Positions 1 to 8,376 of a stretch of 64,000 bases of DNA are shown here, piece after piece. Position 1 is the stretch's first letter, and each line of letters begins with the position of its first letter. The DNA lies in assembly GCA_003151825.1 (NCBI GenBank), contig PLYO01000037.1:27155-91154 (forward strand), given 5' to 3'. Made by a program: the position numbers and the translations under genes. Below the pieces are notes generated by a model. It was given only the letters and a program-made list of their open reading frames with translations, was not told where the DNA came from and did not search any database. The DNA comes from Ignavibacteriota bacterium (lineage in GTDB: Bacteria > Bacteroidota > Ignavibacteria > Palsa-1295).

Positions 1-230
1 TTGCTCGGCGCATTTTCGACGATAAACTTGTCCTTCGGCGAACGGCCCGTAAATTTCCCGGTGGAGACGACGAGCGCCTCGTTCGCCGCAAGCTTTCCCT
101 CGCCACGCGAAAGCGCCTCGGCGTAAAGCTCTTCGGGGGTTAGATTAAAATTAATCTGGCCGTGAGAGATGCCATGTTCGGAAAGGCTATGTTCGAGAAC
201 GCTTGGTACGTGAGTGTCTGTGGTATTCAT
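1..230 (-). CDS. pckA: Phosphoenolpyruvate carboxykinase (ATP), N-terminal part
   Basis: Only the first 76 codons lie in the window; the gene runs off the left edge. PckA converts oxaloacetate and ATP to phosphoenolpyruvate, CO2 and ADP at the start of gluconeogenesis, in the cytoplasm. The visible part carries the diagnostic block [14 protein letters not shown] (residues 56-69), which is characteristic of the ATP-dependent family and not of the GTP-dependent one. The ATG at 230-228 fits the usual start, about 55 residues before this block. No Shine-Dalgarno sequence is visible upstream. The gene is divergent from the tRNA genes that follow. The identity is firm; completeness of the rest cannot be judged. 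Confidence 0.9.
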   Translation of the reverse strand, partial: MNTTDTHVPSVLEHSLSEHGISHGQINFNLTPEELYAEALSRGEGKLAANEALVVSTGKFTGRSPKDKFIVENAPS

Positions 231-360
231 AATGCAAAATATGTGTAATACGCCCGCCTGGAGTTCCATTCGGATGATTCGATCATCCAAGAACACCCTT
301 TTATCGAAATTTCGCCCGCTTTGATTCCGAACTCCTCAATCCGCTCTGCCGTTCTCTGCG

Positions 361-425
361 CGTAGGTCGATGCTTCCAGCCCGACTTATCCAGCGCGGCT
401 GCTCGGACTGGAAGCACCGACCTAC
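361..425. repeat. Imperfect palindromic element (family shared with 53.8-53.95 kb)
   Basis: Two 24-nt arms (361-384 and 402-425) are near-perfect reverse complements around a 17-nt centre. The outer ends read GTAGGTCG and CGACCTAC, and the inner part contains TGCTTCCAGCCCGA. The same words (GTCGGGCTGGAAGC, CGACCTACGCGGG) recur near 53.9 kb, so this is a dispersed element rather than a one-off terminator. It lies between pckA and tRNA-Ser. Confidence 0.75.
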
Positions 426-450
426 CCACTAAACCGATCTGCGCGCTAAT

Positions 451-532
451 GGAAGGCTGGCACAATGGTACTGCAGCAGTCTTGAAAACTGCCGCCCGCA
501 AGGGCTTCCGAGTTCGAATCCCGGGCCTTCCG
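451..532 (+). tRNA. tRNA-Ser(TGA)
   Basis: A class II tRNA fold can be drawn. The acceptor stem GGAAGGC (451-457) pairs with GCCTTCC (525-531). The anticodon stem GCAGT/ACTGC encloses loop CTTGAAA (481-487) with anticodon TGA at 483-485. A long variable arm follows, then a T-arm with TTCGAAT and one mismatch in its stem. Discriminator G at 532 fits serine. CCA is not encoded. Confidence 0.9.
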
Positions 533-724
533 CTAAAAATCGTCGCAAGTTATTTATTATCAATAGGTTGCAGCCATAAAAAATCGTCTTTTAAATTTGT
601 TTAGCAACAATATGGCAACAAATTTAGCCGAATCTTGGCCGGGTGTTCACAATTGCGGTTTCACAGATAATCCAAAACCGTGTGACCTGGCGATTCATTC
701 AGGCACCTGGCGGCAAAGCATTTT
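533..724. other. Gene-less spacer between the two tRNAs
   Basis: AT-rich 190-nt stretch with no supported gene. It contains the imperfect direct words GCAACAA and GGCAACAAA but no recognisable integrase, attachment core or RNA fold. Confidence 0.5.
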
Positions 725-798
725 GCCAGTGTAGCTCAATAGAATAGTGCATCAGCCTTCGAAGCTGAGGGTTCGCGGTTCGAATCCGCGCAGGCGCA
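725..798 (+). tRNA. tRNA-Arg(TCG), degenerate acceptor stem
   Basis: The anticodon arm is perfect (TCAGC/GCTGA around CTTCGAA, anticodon TCG at 759-761), as is the T arm (CGCGG/CCGCG around TTCGAAT). The 3' acceptor strand is CAGGCGC (791-797), which predicts a 5' strand GCGCCTG. The sequence instead reads GCCAGTG (725-731), leaving three central mismatches. The D stem GCTC/GTGC also has one T-T mismatch. It could be a tRNA pseudogene, or a functional tRNA with a corrupted 5' end. The anticodon assignment is secure; function is not. Confidence 0.65.
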
Positions 799-828
799 CT
801 TCTCGAACGAGGGGTCGCGTGAGAAGTG
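797..828 (+). terminator. Hairpin just after tRNA-Arg
   Basis: An 8-bp perfect stem CACTTCTC/GAGAAGTG (797-804 and 821-828) overlaps the 3' end of the tRNA. There is no T-run, so intrinsic termination is uncertain; it may act in 3'-end processing. Confidence 0.35.
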
Positions 829-1132
829 TCCATGCCTATCCGGCCTTTTCAGTCTAAAATTTGGGTTGTGTAACGGCGACTGCGGCCTCTTGCGGGCATT
901 TGAGTCCAAGCATTTCAACAAACGTGATCGCTTGAAACGTTAGGAGCACATCGACTTTCAAAAGTTGCATTCCGACCGGAGCGCGCAACTAACCAAATTC
1001 GAATCCACGATAGGGCCGCTACGATTCGACATTTTTTTTTAACCGGACGGTAACCATCGGATAATATAGCATCCATAATTTTGCGGACTAAGTAATTATT
1101 CGAATCTCATTTTCCATTCCCCTACAACACTC
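829..1132. other. Intergenic region with possible promoter
   Basis: No gene is supported here. A weak sigma70-like promoter can be placed near 1041-1069: TTAACC, 17-nt spacer, TAATAT. It lies about 60 nt before the start of the first T9SS protein. Confidence 0.3.
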
Positions 1133-3076
1133 ATGAAAAAATTGTTATCGTTTTGTTTTCTTTCTGCGATCCTTGCTTTTGGGCTTGCAGGTTTCGCTGA
1201 AAAAGCTAATGCTCAGACCACACCCACGCTTATTCACTATTGGAATTTCAATAATCTCGCGGGGCCGTACACCCATCCTAATATTCCTCCTATCGTAGCT
1301 GATTACACGATTCTAACACCGGCGGATTCGGCATATCTCGAGTATTATCTTCTGCCAGGCACTTCAGCCTCATGGGCTATCACAGGGGTTGACGCTAACA
1401 ACGCCAGCGGCGCTCAGATCGACAACGTAGCAAGCACCGATACCACGAATCTTCGCCAAGGCGCCATTTCCGGATTGGCCCTGCGTGCCCGAAACCCAAC
1501 AGATTCCAGCGAGCTTCACTGGCACATTCCCTCGACGGGATTTACAAACCTTGTTGTCACATTCGCAACCGAGTCATCCAGCCTCGCCTCTGGTGATTCT
1601 GCGCAAGTATATTCTTATAGCGTCGATGGCGGAAAGACATGGGATAGCACGGGCATGACCGTCAATGGAGCACCTGGCCATATACTCGACCTAACGCAAG
1701 GTGAGAGCGCTAGCAGCGTCTATTTAGGCTTTGGACCTGTCGTCATCACTTTTGGAAGTGACCTGACCGTCAATAATAACCCGAACCTGATTTTCCGTAT
1801 TGTCTTCAATGGCCATACTCATCCAAATACTCCTGTAAGTGGCAACAACCGCTTTGACGACTTTACGCTCGATGGCGTTGGAAACGCGGGGCCAGCGCCC
1901 GCTTCAATCTCGATGATTGCTCCGGCTCCCGGAAGCATCTTTGTGCCAGGACAGAAGGCCGCTGTTGCGTTCAAAACCTTTAGCACCGTCGGTCAAGTAC
2001 GTACTATTCAGTTTTCACCCGATAGCGGTAAAACGTGGGTTCCTGCGGGATCAATAACGGGCGATACGAGCACCACGCTGACGGTTCCGAATGTTGCAAC
2101 AACCAAAGGATTGGTACGTGTAACGGACTCGGCTGGTGTTACAGCTTCGATCGGACCGTTCATTATCTATCAGGTCCCGGCCAACAATCTTATTGTTGAT
2201 TATTGGGCTTTCAATACGTTTAGCGGTGCTTATTATACGCCAAACGTTCCGAACCTCACGGCGGATTTCACAGCGCCTGGGACTCCTCAAGGTTATATCC
2301 AGTATGTGAATTCCGCGAAAACCCCTAAGTGGAGCTATATCGACAACGTCGCTGGCGACACGGTGGATGCTCATTGCGGCGCTTGGCCCGGCAATGGGCT
2401 CCGTGTTCGCAACCCAACCGACAGCATGGAGCTTCACTTTGTTATCCCCACTACAGGATTCAAAGGCATCACTTTGAGCTATGCGCTACAGGCATCAAGC
2501 ACCACGGGACCTCAGGTGGAGCATTTCTCGTATAGTACCAATGCTGGCAGCCCGCTTTGGATCGCGAAGGGACTTACGGTCAACGGCTCCAAGCAGGACT
2601 CATTAGATGTCACAGACACCATCTACCAGCAATCGGGTGCGCCGGGAGCGCCTTATGGTCATGTAACGATTGGTTTTGACACGGTGACCTCGATGGATAA
2701 CAATCCGAATTTCATCTTCCGCATCGTATTCGGCGATACCGCTACGGGCGGAACGAGCGGTAACAACCGGTTCGATAACTTAACAGTCACTGCCACTGGT
2801 GCGGTCGCAGGTGTTACTGAGCCGGTGCAAGCCGAGCAGCAATTGGACCTTTCTCCGAACCCGGCGATGGATTACGTTTCCTTCGAAAATCCATTCTCTT
2901 CGCCCACGAACGTTTCGGTCCTCGACATTGAAGGGCGCGAAGTCCAGCATTCGACTGCGGCCGCTGCGTCGAATGTCGAGATTAGCACATCGGATCTTCC
3001 GGCCGGATCGTATTACCTGCGCATTCAGGATAAGGCAAGTGGCGCCGAGCAGCAGGGAAAATTCGTGAAGCAATAA
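1133..3076 (+). CDS. Secreted T9SS-sorted surface protein
   Basis: Protein of 647 aa with an N-terminal signal peptide (MKKLLSF... cleavage after about residue 28, at ANAQ). Two beta-rich modules follow, each opening with a YWxFN block (LIHYWNFNN near residue 34 and DYWAFNTF near 355), and each ending in an NNRFDDF/NNRFDNL motif. Between them is an Ig-like stretch. The C-terminal ~78 residues form a T9SS type A sorting domain: LDLSPNP near 570, a central GREV block and a final GKFVKQ. The protein is therefore expected to cross the outer membrane by the type IX system and be attached to the surface or released. The enzymatic or binding role is unknown. The next gene carries closely related modules. 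Confidence 0.85.
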   Translation: MKKLLSFCFLSAILAFGLAGFAEKANAQTTPTLIHYWNFNNLAGPYTHPNIPPIVADYTILTPADSAYLEYYLLPGTSASWAITGVDANNASGAQIDNVASTDTTNLRQGAISGLALRARNPTDSSELHWHIPSTGFTNLVVTFATESSSLASGDSAQVYSYSVDGGKTWDSTGMTVNGAPGHILDLTQGESASSVYLGFGPVVITFGSDLTVNNNPNLIFRIVFNGHTHPNTPVSGNNRFDDFTLDGVGNAGPAPASISMIAPAPGSIFVPGQKAAVAFKTFSTVGQVRTIQFSPDSGKTWVPAGSITGDTSTTLTVPNVATTKGLVRVTDSAGVTASIGPFIIYQVPANNLIVDYWAFNTFSGAYYTPNVPNLTADFTAPGTPQGYIQYVNSAKTPKWSYIDNVAGDTVDAHCGAWPGNGLRVRNPTDSMELHFVIPTTGFKGITLSYALQASSTTGPQVEHFSYSTNAGSPLWIAKGLTVNGSKQDSLDVTDTIYQQSGAPGAPYGHVTIGFDTVTSMDNNPNFIFRIVFGDTATGGTSGNNRFDNLTVTATGAVAGVTEPVQAEQQLDLSPNPAMDYVSFENPFSSPTNVSVLDIEGREVQHSTAAAASNVEISTSDLPAGSYYLRIQDKASGAEQQGKFVKQ

Positions 3077-3095
3077 TTTTTTTTGTGGATTGCTT

Positions 3096-3158
3096 AGCGC
3101 ATGACCGATCATGCGCTGAAAAGCCCGTGCCGAACGAGCGGCACGGGCTTCTCCATTT
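3096..3158 (+). terminator. Palindrome plus terminator-like hairpin
   Basis: Two hairpins follow the stop codon. The first (3096-3117) is a 9-bp stem AGCGCATGA/TCATGCGCT with loop CCGA; the same sequence occurs near 20.6 kb. The second (3121-3150) is a strong GC stem AAGCCCGTGCCG...CGGCACGGGCTT, followed by only a weak T-containing tail. Confidence 0.6.
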
Positions 3159-3318
3159 CAAGTGATTGACTGGGGTTTTAATCAGGGCGCGTAATAATTT
3201 CGTATTCTCACTTTAAAGCGTGGGTAATGCTTTCGTAATCGCAGCGCCCTATTTTTGTCGATATTACATTAACCCCTTGAATGGTGGCTTTTTTTTACTA
3301 AAAATACGCATTTCCCCC

Positions 3319-6105
3319 ATGAGAAAATCCTTATTCGCTGCATTTTTGTCGATCGCGCTCCTTTCGATTACGAACCAATCGCAAGCGCAGGTATTAATAA
3401 ATTATTGGAATTTCAATAGCTTTACCGCAGTCGATACTTTTGGATCCACTAAGAACCCTATCCCTTTGATCGATGCGGATTATTCGGCGATCAATACGAA
3501 TAATGCCTATATTCGATATGCGTTCGATTCGGGCACGACCGTTAAATCCGAGGATAGTTGCTGGATCGATGAGACCACCGGCTCGACCGTGAATGCCCAG
3601 CAAGGGGCAGCGGCGGGCAATTGTCTGCGCGTTCGCAATCCAACCGATTTCACTGCGCTCGAGTTTTTCATTCCAACGACAAACTTCAAGAATATTTCCG
3701 TTTCGTATGCGTTGCAATCGTCGAGCGCGAAGAGCGGTCAGGCTGTCGAGGCCTTCGCGTATAGCGTGGATAGTGGTGTAACCTGGAAAACAGCGAGCCT
3801 CACCGTAGATGGCGCGAATGTCGATACGCTCCTCGACACAGCCGCCGTTTATATTAACGGTTTTGGACTCGTTACGATTGGCTTTGGCTCGGACACGACG
3901 GTTAACAATACTACCAAGCTGGTGCTTCGGATCACATTTAAGTCTTACAAGACAGGCGCTATTTCCGGCACCAGCGGAAACGCACGGCTTGACAATGTAG
4001 CCGTGATGGGGAGCTACCTCAAATCAGCAATTATCGTGCTGACGCCTCCGGCGGGAGATACGCTCTTCGCTGGCCTGCCGGACACGATTATTTATCAGCC
4101 TTCCGGATTAACATCCTCTGTTCACACGGTCTATTTATCCACCGATTCAGGCGACTTCTGGACTGAACTGGGCATTTCGACCAAGGATACCTTCGTATGG
4201 GTAGTGCCAAACCTCGCATCGAGTAATTGCTTTATAGAAGTCATTGACACGGTGAATGGAATAATAGGTAAAAGTTCCAGATTCATAGTTCATGTTCCGA
4301 GAATCTCGGTTTCATCTCCTCCGGCGGGAGATACGCTCTTGGTGGGTCAGCAAGCATTGATTTCGTATTCGCTCGCTGGAGCGATCTCCGGATTCCGTTC
4401 GATCAACTATTCCTACGATTCGGGCAAGAGTTGGTCGTTTGTGGATGAATCCGTTCAAGACACGTTCACATGGACCGTGCCGAACACTCCATCGAAGAAC
4501 TGTTTCATTCAGGTCGGGGACCAGAATGGCATCGTGGGCTTAAGCCACAGATTCCTCATTCTGACGATGAAACCGCCTCCGCCACCGCCACCGCCGGCAG
4601 GTGGGCTTATTCAATACTGGAACTTCAATACGCTGTTAACGACAACGACCTATAAAGTACCGAATGTGCCCCATATCGATGCAGATTATTCTGCACTCGA
4701 TACCAGCAAGGCATTCCTCGAATATTATCTCGAACCAGGAACTTCGAGTACTTACGGCGCCGCCAATGGCACTGACAACCTCGATGGCGTTGCCAGCACT
4801 GACACGACAAATCTTCGCCTCGGAGCTCCTTCCGGGGATGGGCTCCGTCCGAGAAATCCTGTGGATTCGATCGAGCTTCGCTGGCACATCCCATCAACGG
4901 GTTATACCAATCTTGTTGTCAAATTCGCAACCCAGACATCCAGCATCGGCTCTGGTGATTCCGCACAAATCTATTCTTACAGCGTCGATGGCGGAAACAC
5001 ATGGGATAGCACGGGCATGACAGTCAATGGCGCACCTGGCCACACACTCGACTTAACGCAAGGTGAAAACGCTAAGAGCATCTATCTAAACTTTTCGCTT
5101 GTCACTGTCACATTCGGAAACGACCTGACAGTAAACAACAACCCAAATCTCATTTTTAGAATTATCTTTAGCGGTAACACACATTTATTGAGTGGCAACA
5201 ACCGCTTCGATGATTTTACACTCGATGGTTCTCAAGGAGCTCCACCGCCCCCCCCGCCTCCGGTTCCGGATTCCATCGTCGTTTCCACGCCGGCCACTGG
5301 CGATTCACTGCTCTCTGGAACGAAGCAAACTATTTCATACACGGTCACGGCAACCACCGGCAAATCCCGTTCTATCGACTATTCGACGAATGGCGGCACG
5401 ACATGGATAAATGTTGCAACCGGCGATACCTCGCTTACCTACAATTGGACTATTCCGGCGACCCCCTCATCTAACGCATTAGTTCGCGTCAAGGACGCTA
5501 TCGGAGTCATTGGCATGAGCAGCCCATTCGTTATTCTCGTTCCGGGAACGGTTGACAGCGTTTGGCTTTCGCCTACGCCGGTGATTGCTGGCGGATCCAC
5601 GAACATTAACTGGAAAGCGTCCGGGTATCTTGGCAATACGCTCGCCATCAACGTCTATTATGATGGCGTGACGCCGAATCTGATCGAGAGCGGTCCAGCT
5701 GAAGCAAATGGGAGTTATGCGTGGTCGGTCCCTGCGGCAGAAATCCCCGGAGTGTTTGTTCAGGTTTCATTCGCTTCCGGCGCAACGGGACAATCGGCTC
5801 CGTTCAATATCGCCACGCCTGCGGATGTGTCAGAAGGATCGAAGTCCATAGCAAATATCGAGCTATGGCCAAATCCGTTTCAGACTCAGACAGCCATCCA
5901 GTACGAACTCGCTTCGTCCGAAAATGTGACGCTGTCGATCCATGATGTGGTGGGCCGCGAAGTGGAAAGTATTCCGCAAGGGATGCAAAGTGCCGGTGTG
6001 CATACGATCTCGTTCGATGGCTCGCATGAACCCGATGGCGTCTATCTGTATGAATTGACGGCGGGCGATGCTCACTATCGCGGCGAGCTTGTGATTGTGA
6101 GATAA
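3319..6105 (+). CDS. Large secreted T9SS-sorted surface protein, modular
   Basis: The ATG at 3319 was chosen because it opens a clean signal peptide (MRKSLFAAFLSIALLSI...SQAQ), although the frame stays open upstream to 3220. The 928-aa product has a YWNFN module, two Ig-like repeats that each open with PPAGDTL, a proline linker near residue 420, a second YWNFN module ending in NNRFDDFTLDG, another proline linker, two more Ig-like repeats, and a T9SS type A sorting domain (LWPNPF, GREVES) at the C-terminus. The second YWNFN module is nearly the same, in nucleotides too, as the first module of the upstream gene. Likely a surface or adhesive protein; no catalytic motif is seen. Confidence 0.83.
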   Translation: MRKSLFAAFLSIALLSITNQSQAQVLINYWNFNSFTAVDTFGSTKNPIPLIDADYSAINTNNAYIRYAFDSGTTVKSEDSCWIDETTGSTVNAQQGAAAGNCLRVRNPTDFTALEFFIPTTNFKNISVSYALQSSSAKSGQAVEAFAYSVDSGVTWKTASLTVDGANVDTLLDTAAVYINGFGLVTIGFGSDTTVNNTTKLVLRITFKSYKTGAISGTSGNARLDNVAVMGSYLKSAIIVLTPPAGDTLFAGLPDTIIYQPSGLTSSVHTVYLSTDSGDFWTELGISTKDTFVWVVPNLASSNCFIEVIDTVNGIIGKSSRFIVHVPRISVSSPPAGDTLLVGQQALISYSLAGAISGFRSINYSYDSGKSWSFVDESVQDTFTWTVPNTPSKNCFIQVGDQNGIVGLSHRFLILTMKPPPPPPPPAGGLIQYWNFNTLLTTTTYKVPNVPHIDADYSALDTSKAFLEYYLEPGTSSTYGAANGTDNLDGVASTDTTNLRLGAPSGDGLRPRNPVDSIELRWHIPSTGYTNLVVKFATQTSSIGSGDSAQIYSYSVDGGNTWDSTGMTVNGAPGHTLDLTQGENAKSIYLNFSLVTVTFGNDLTVNNNPNLIFRIIFSGNTHLLSGNNRFDDFTLDGSQGAPPPPPPPVPDSIVVSTPATGDSLLSGTKQTISYTVTATTGKSRSIDYSTNGGTTWINVATGDTSLTYNWTIPATPSSNALVRVKDAIGVIGMSSPFVILVPGTVDSVWLSPTPVIAGGSTNINWKASGYLGNTLAINVYYDGVTPNLIESGPAEANGSYAWSVPAAEIPGVFVQVSFASGATGQSAPFNIATPADVSEGSKSIANIELWPNPFQTQTAIQYELASSENVTLSIHDVVGREVESIPQGMQSAGVHTISFDGSHEPDGVYLYELTAGDAHYRGELVIVR

Positions 6106-6122
6106 AAACCGATCGTTCGAAA

Positions 6123-6154
6123 AAAAGCCCATCCTTTCGGGTGGGCTTTTTTTT
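6123..6154 (+). terminator. Strong intrinsic terminator, probably bidirectional
   Basis: Stem AAAAGCCCA...TGGGCTTTT with a small TTTCGG-type loop, A-run upstream and T-run downstream (to 6154). It sits between convergent genes and can serve both strands. Confidence 0.85.
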
Positions 6155-6178
6155 ACTCACAATTACGGGAAGCCTTTT

Positions 6179-7276
6179 TTATTGCCAGGTAATATCGGCG
6201 GAATCGCGCGCCGTTGTTGGATACGTCGCGGCAGGGCAGGGATCGTTGTAATTTGCTCCGTAAGAACGGGCGTATTCTTTCATCAGCACTTTACCGCTTT
6301 TCGTGATGCTGATGACAGCAAAACCGAAATTGCGATAGTTCCCAGCTGTTGTTTCGAGCGTGCTTCCGCCATTACCCGAGATAATCATCCACGTTTTGCC
6401 CGTCGTCCCTTGCAGGCGTTGATAGACGTGATTATGGGCCGTAATCATTGCCTCGACCTGATTCGTATTGAACGCGGCCCAGAGCGAATCGCGATTGCTT
6501 GTTACGAGTCCGTCCGAAGTTCCATTATCCCACGAATACGCCGGCTTGTGAGCGATCGCAAAAATATGTTTTTGTCCTCGCGCGCGAGCGGCGGCCATAT
6601 CCGATGCAGCCCAATTGACAGGAACCGTTGCATCCGCACCTACGGGATCGCTGTTCATCAAGAGGATATGCGAGTCACGGTAATCGATCGAATACGAAAG
6701 CCGGCTCTGATCGGTCTGGAGATGATCGGGCCCTCCCACGCCCGGTCCGTTACTTCCGGCGATATATTGCGACATATTATTCAGCCATGCTTGTTCGGCT
6801 TGAGGGAACGAAACGCCATTGGTCCATCCCTGCGTTTCGTGGTTCCCTGGCGTGACATAGAGCTTGATTGCCGCCGCAGGAGACGTTTGATAGTGTTGAA
6901 TCCATGCGCGAAGCTCCTGGCCAACGACCGCCGTATCGACGGACGCGCTTGAGGATGAACCCTTCCCAAGAATCAGATCCCCGCAAACGACGAGAAAATT
7001 TGGCCGCGGTGATAGCGCGGCAATATCGGCAAAGCTGCGGTCGAGTTGCGCAAGGTTTGCCGTGCTGGGAACTCCCGTTGTATCGGCGGCATCCAGCCGG
7101 TTGCAGCCGAACACCGCGAACGAATAGAGCACCGAATCGGGCGTAGAAGTATTGCCGCCATTCTTGGTGGTATCGGTGGGGCCAGTGGCGCCATTTGTCG
7201 GGGAATTTGAATGGCATCCCGCACCGAACACGAGCATGGCGGCCGCAAGCGCGGCGAGCGCGAAAGTTTTTTTCAT
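6179..7276 (-). CDS. Metallophosphoesterase lipoprotein
   Basis: A 365-aa calcineurin-like phosphoesterase. The lipobox FGAGC (Cys21) predicts a lipid-anchored periplasmic or outer-membrane protein. The metal-binding motifs are in family order: an initial FGCNR segment, CGDLILG, PGNHET, a later IAHKP and the final AHNHVYQR. Such enzymes hydrolyse phosphomonoesters or diesters with two metal ions; the substrate cannot be read from sequence. It lies 35 nt after a close paralogue on the same strand, which suggests tandem duplication and co-transcription. Confidence 0.88.
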   Translation of the reverse strand: MKKTFALAALAAAMLVFGAGCHSNSPTNGATGPTDTTKNGGNTSTPDSVLYSFAVFGCNRLDAADTTGVPSTANLAQLDRSFADIAALSPRPNFLVVCGDLILGKGSSSSASVDTAVVGQELRAWIQHYQTSPAAAIKLYVTPGNHETQGWTNGVSFPQAEQAWLNNMSQYIAGSNGPGVGGPDHLQTDQSRLSYSIDYRDSHILLMNSDPVGADATVPVNWAASDMAAARARGQKHIFAIAHKPAYSWDNGTSDGLVTSNRDSLWAAFNTNQVEAMITAHNHVYQRLQGTTGKTWMIISGNGGSTLETTAGNYRNFGFAVISITKSGKVLMKEYARSYGANYNDPCPAATYPTTARDSADITWQ

Positions 7277-7311
7277 GAGCGAGGTTATTTAAATGGATGT
7301 GAAATTTTTTC

Positions 7312-8361
7312 TTAATCTTTCCAGGTAATATCGAGTGAGTCTCGTATAGTAGTGGGGTATTTTGTTGCGAGACAGGCGGCAGCATACCCTTCGGTGGGGA
7401 CATCGCGGCCATAACTTTTCAAAATGACATTGCCACTTTTCAGGATGCTTACTACTGTGAATCCAAAGTATTGTTTGTTTGGCGGTAAGTTTTTGTCGAG
7501 CGGTGTTCCCCCATTGCCTGAAATGATCATCCAGGTCTTCGCATGATGCGGCTGGTACCCGTCATAGACGTGGATGTGAGATCCGATCATTGCTTCCACA
7601 TGGTTTGTTTCCAGCGCATCCCAAAGCTCGCTTCGATTGCCGGCAGCCATTGCCATGGTTCCTTGATAGCCGAACGCGGGTTTGTGTCCGATCGCGAAAA
7701 GATGCTTTGCGCCATTCTTACGTGCCTTTGCAAGATCATCGGCGATCCAATGCACCGGCACATGCGCATCCTGACCGACCGGATCGGTGTTCATGAGTAC
7801 GAAGTGGGAGTCGTTCAGATCGAAGGAGTAGGTAAGCCTGCTTTGATCGGTGGCTAAACTGTCCGGGCCTCCTGCATGTGGGCCATCATTGCCATTGAGG
7901 AGCGGAGTCATGGTTTCCAACCACACACGTTCGGCATCCCGAGACGGCGCCTTTCCGTCGGCGCTGTCAACTTCCGTCTCGTGATTGCCTGGGATAGCGA
8001 CAAACTTAATTCCAGCTTTCACGACCGGTGAGGCTTCCACGCGATCTCGCCAGATCGCAAATGCATTCATTAATTTCGTGGTATCTTGCTCATAACCGAA
8101 AATTTCATCGCCATTAAAAAAGACGCACGATGGTTTGGGGTCGAGCTTCGCAATGTCTTCCATCGAGCGATCCAGTTCAGCGAAATTTATGCCGGCTGGA
8201 TTCGTTGTGGAGTTGGTATCGGCCTTATCGACCCGGCAGTCGCCAAGCACAACGAAGGAATATTCGACGGGGTCGTCCACCGATTTTTTCGTGCATCCGG
8301 CAATGGACAAAGCACTAAGGCCGGCAATACCGGCAAGACGAATAATTTTGTATGCGTTCAT
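7312..8361 (-). CDS. Metallophosphoesterase lipoprotein (tandem paralogue)
   Basis: A 349-aa calcineurin-like phosphoesterase and lipoprotein (lipobox SIAGC, Cys23). The metal-ligand motifs are VLGDCRVD, NGDEIFG, PGNHETE, IGHKPAF and GSHIHVYDG. Several blocks match the downstream gene (LDRSMEDIAKL versus LDRSFADIAAL; TWMIISGNGG in both), so the pair arose by duplication. The first ligand motif keeps GDCR here but reads GCNR in the paralogue, so metal use may differ. It is the upstream member of the pair and follows a beta-helix gene by only 15 nt, so the three are likely one operon. Confidence 0.88.
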   Translation of the reverse strand: MNAYKIIRLAGIAGLSALSIAGCTKKSVDDPVEYSFVVLGDCRVDKADTNSTTNPAGINFAELDRSMEDIAKLDPKPSCVFFNGDEIFGYEQDTTKLMNAFAIWRDRVEASPVVKAGIKFVAIPGNHETEVDSADGKAPSRDAERVWLETMTPLLNGNDGPHAGGPDSLATDQSRLTYSFDLNDSHFVLMNTDPVGQDAHVPVHWIADDLAKARKNGAKHLFAIGHKPAFGYQGTMAMAAGNRSELWDALETNHVEAMIGSHIHVYDGYQPHHAKTWMIISGNGGTPLDKNLPPNKQYFGFTVVSILKSGNVILKSYGRDVPTEGYAAACLATKYPTTIRDSLDITWKD

Positions 8362-8376
8362 AAAAAATAAAAACTA

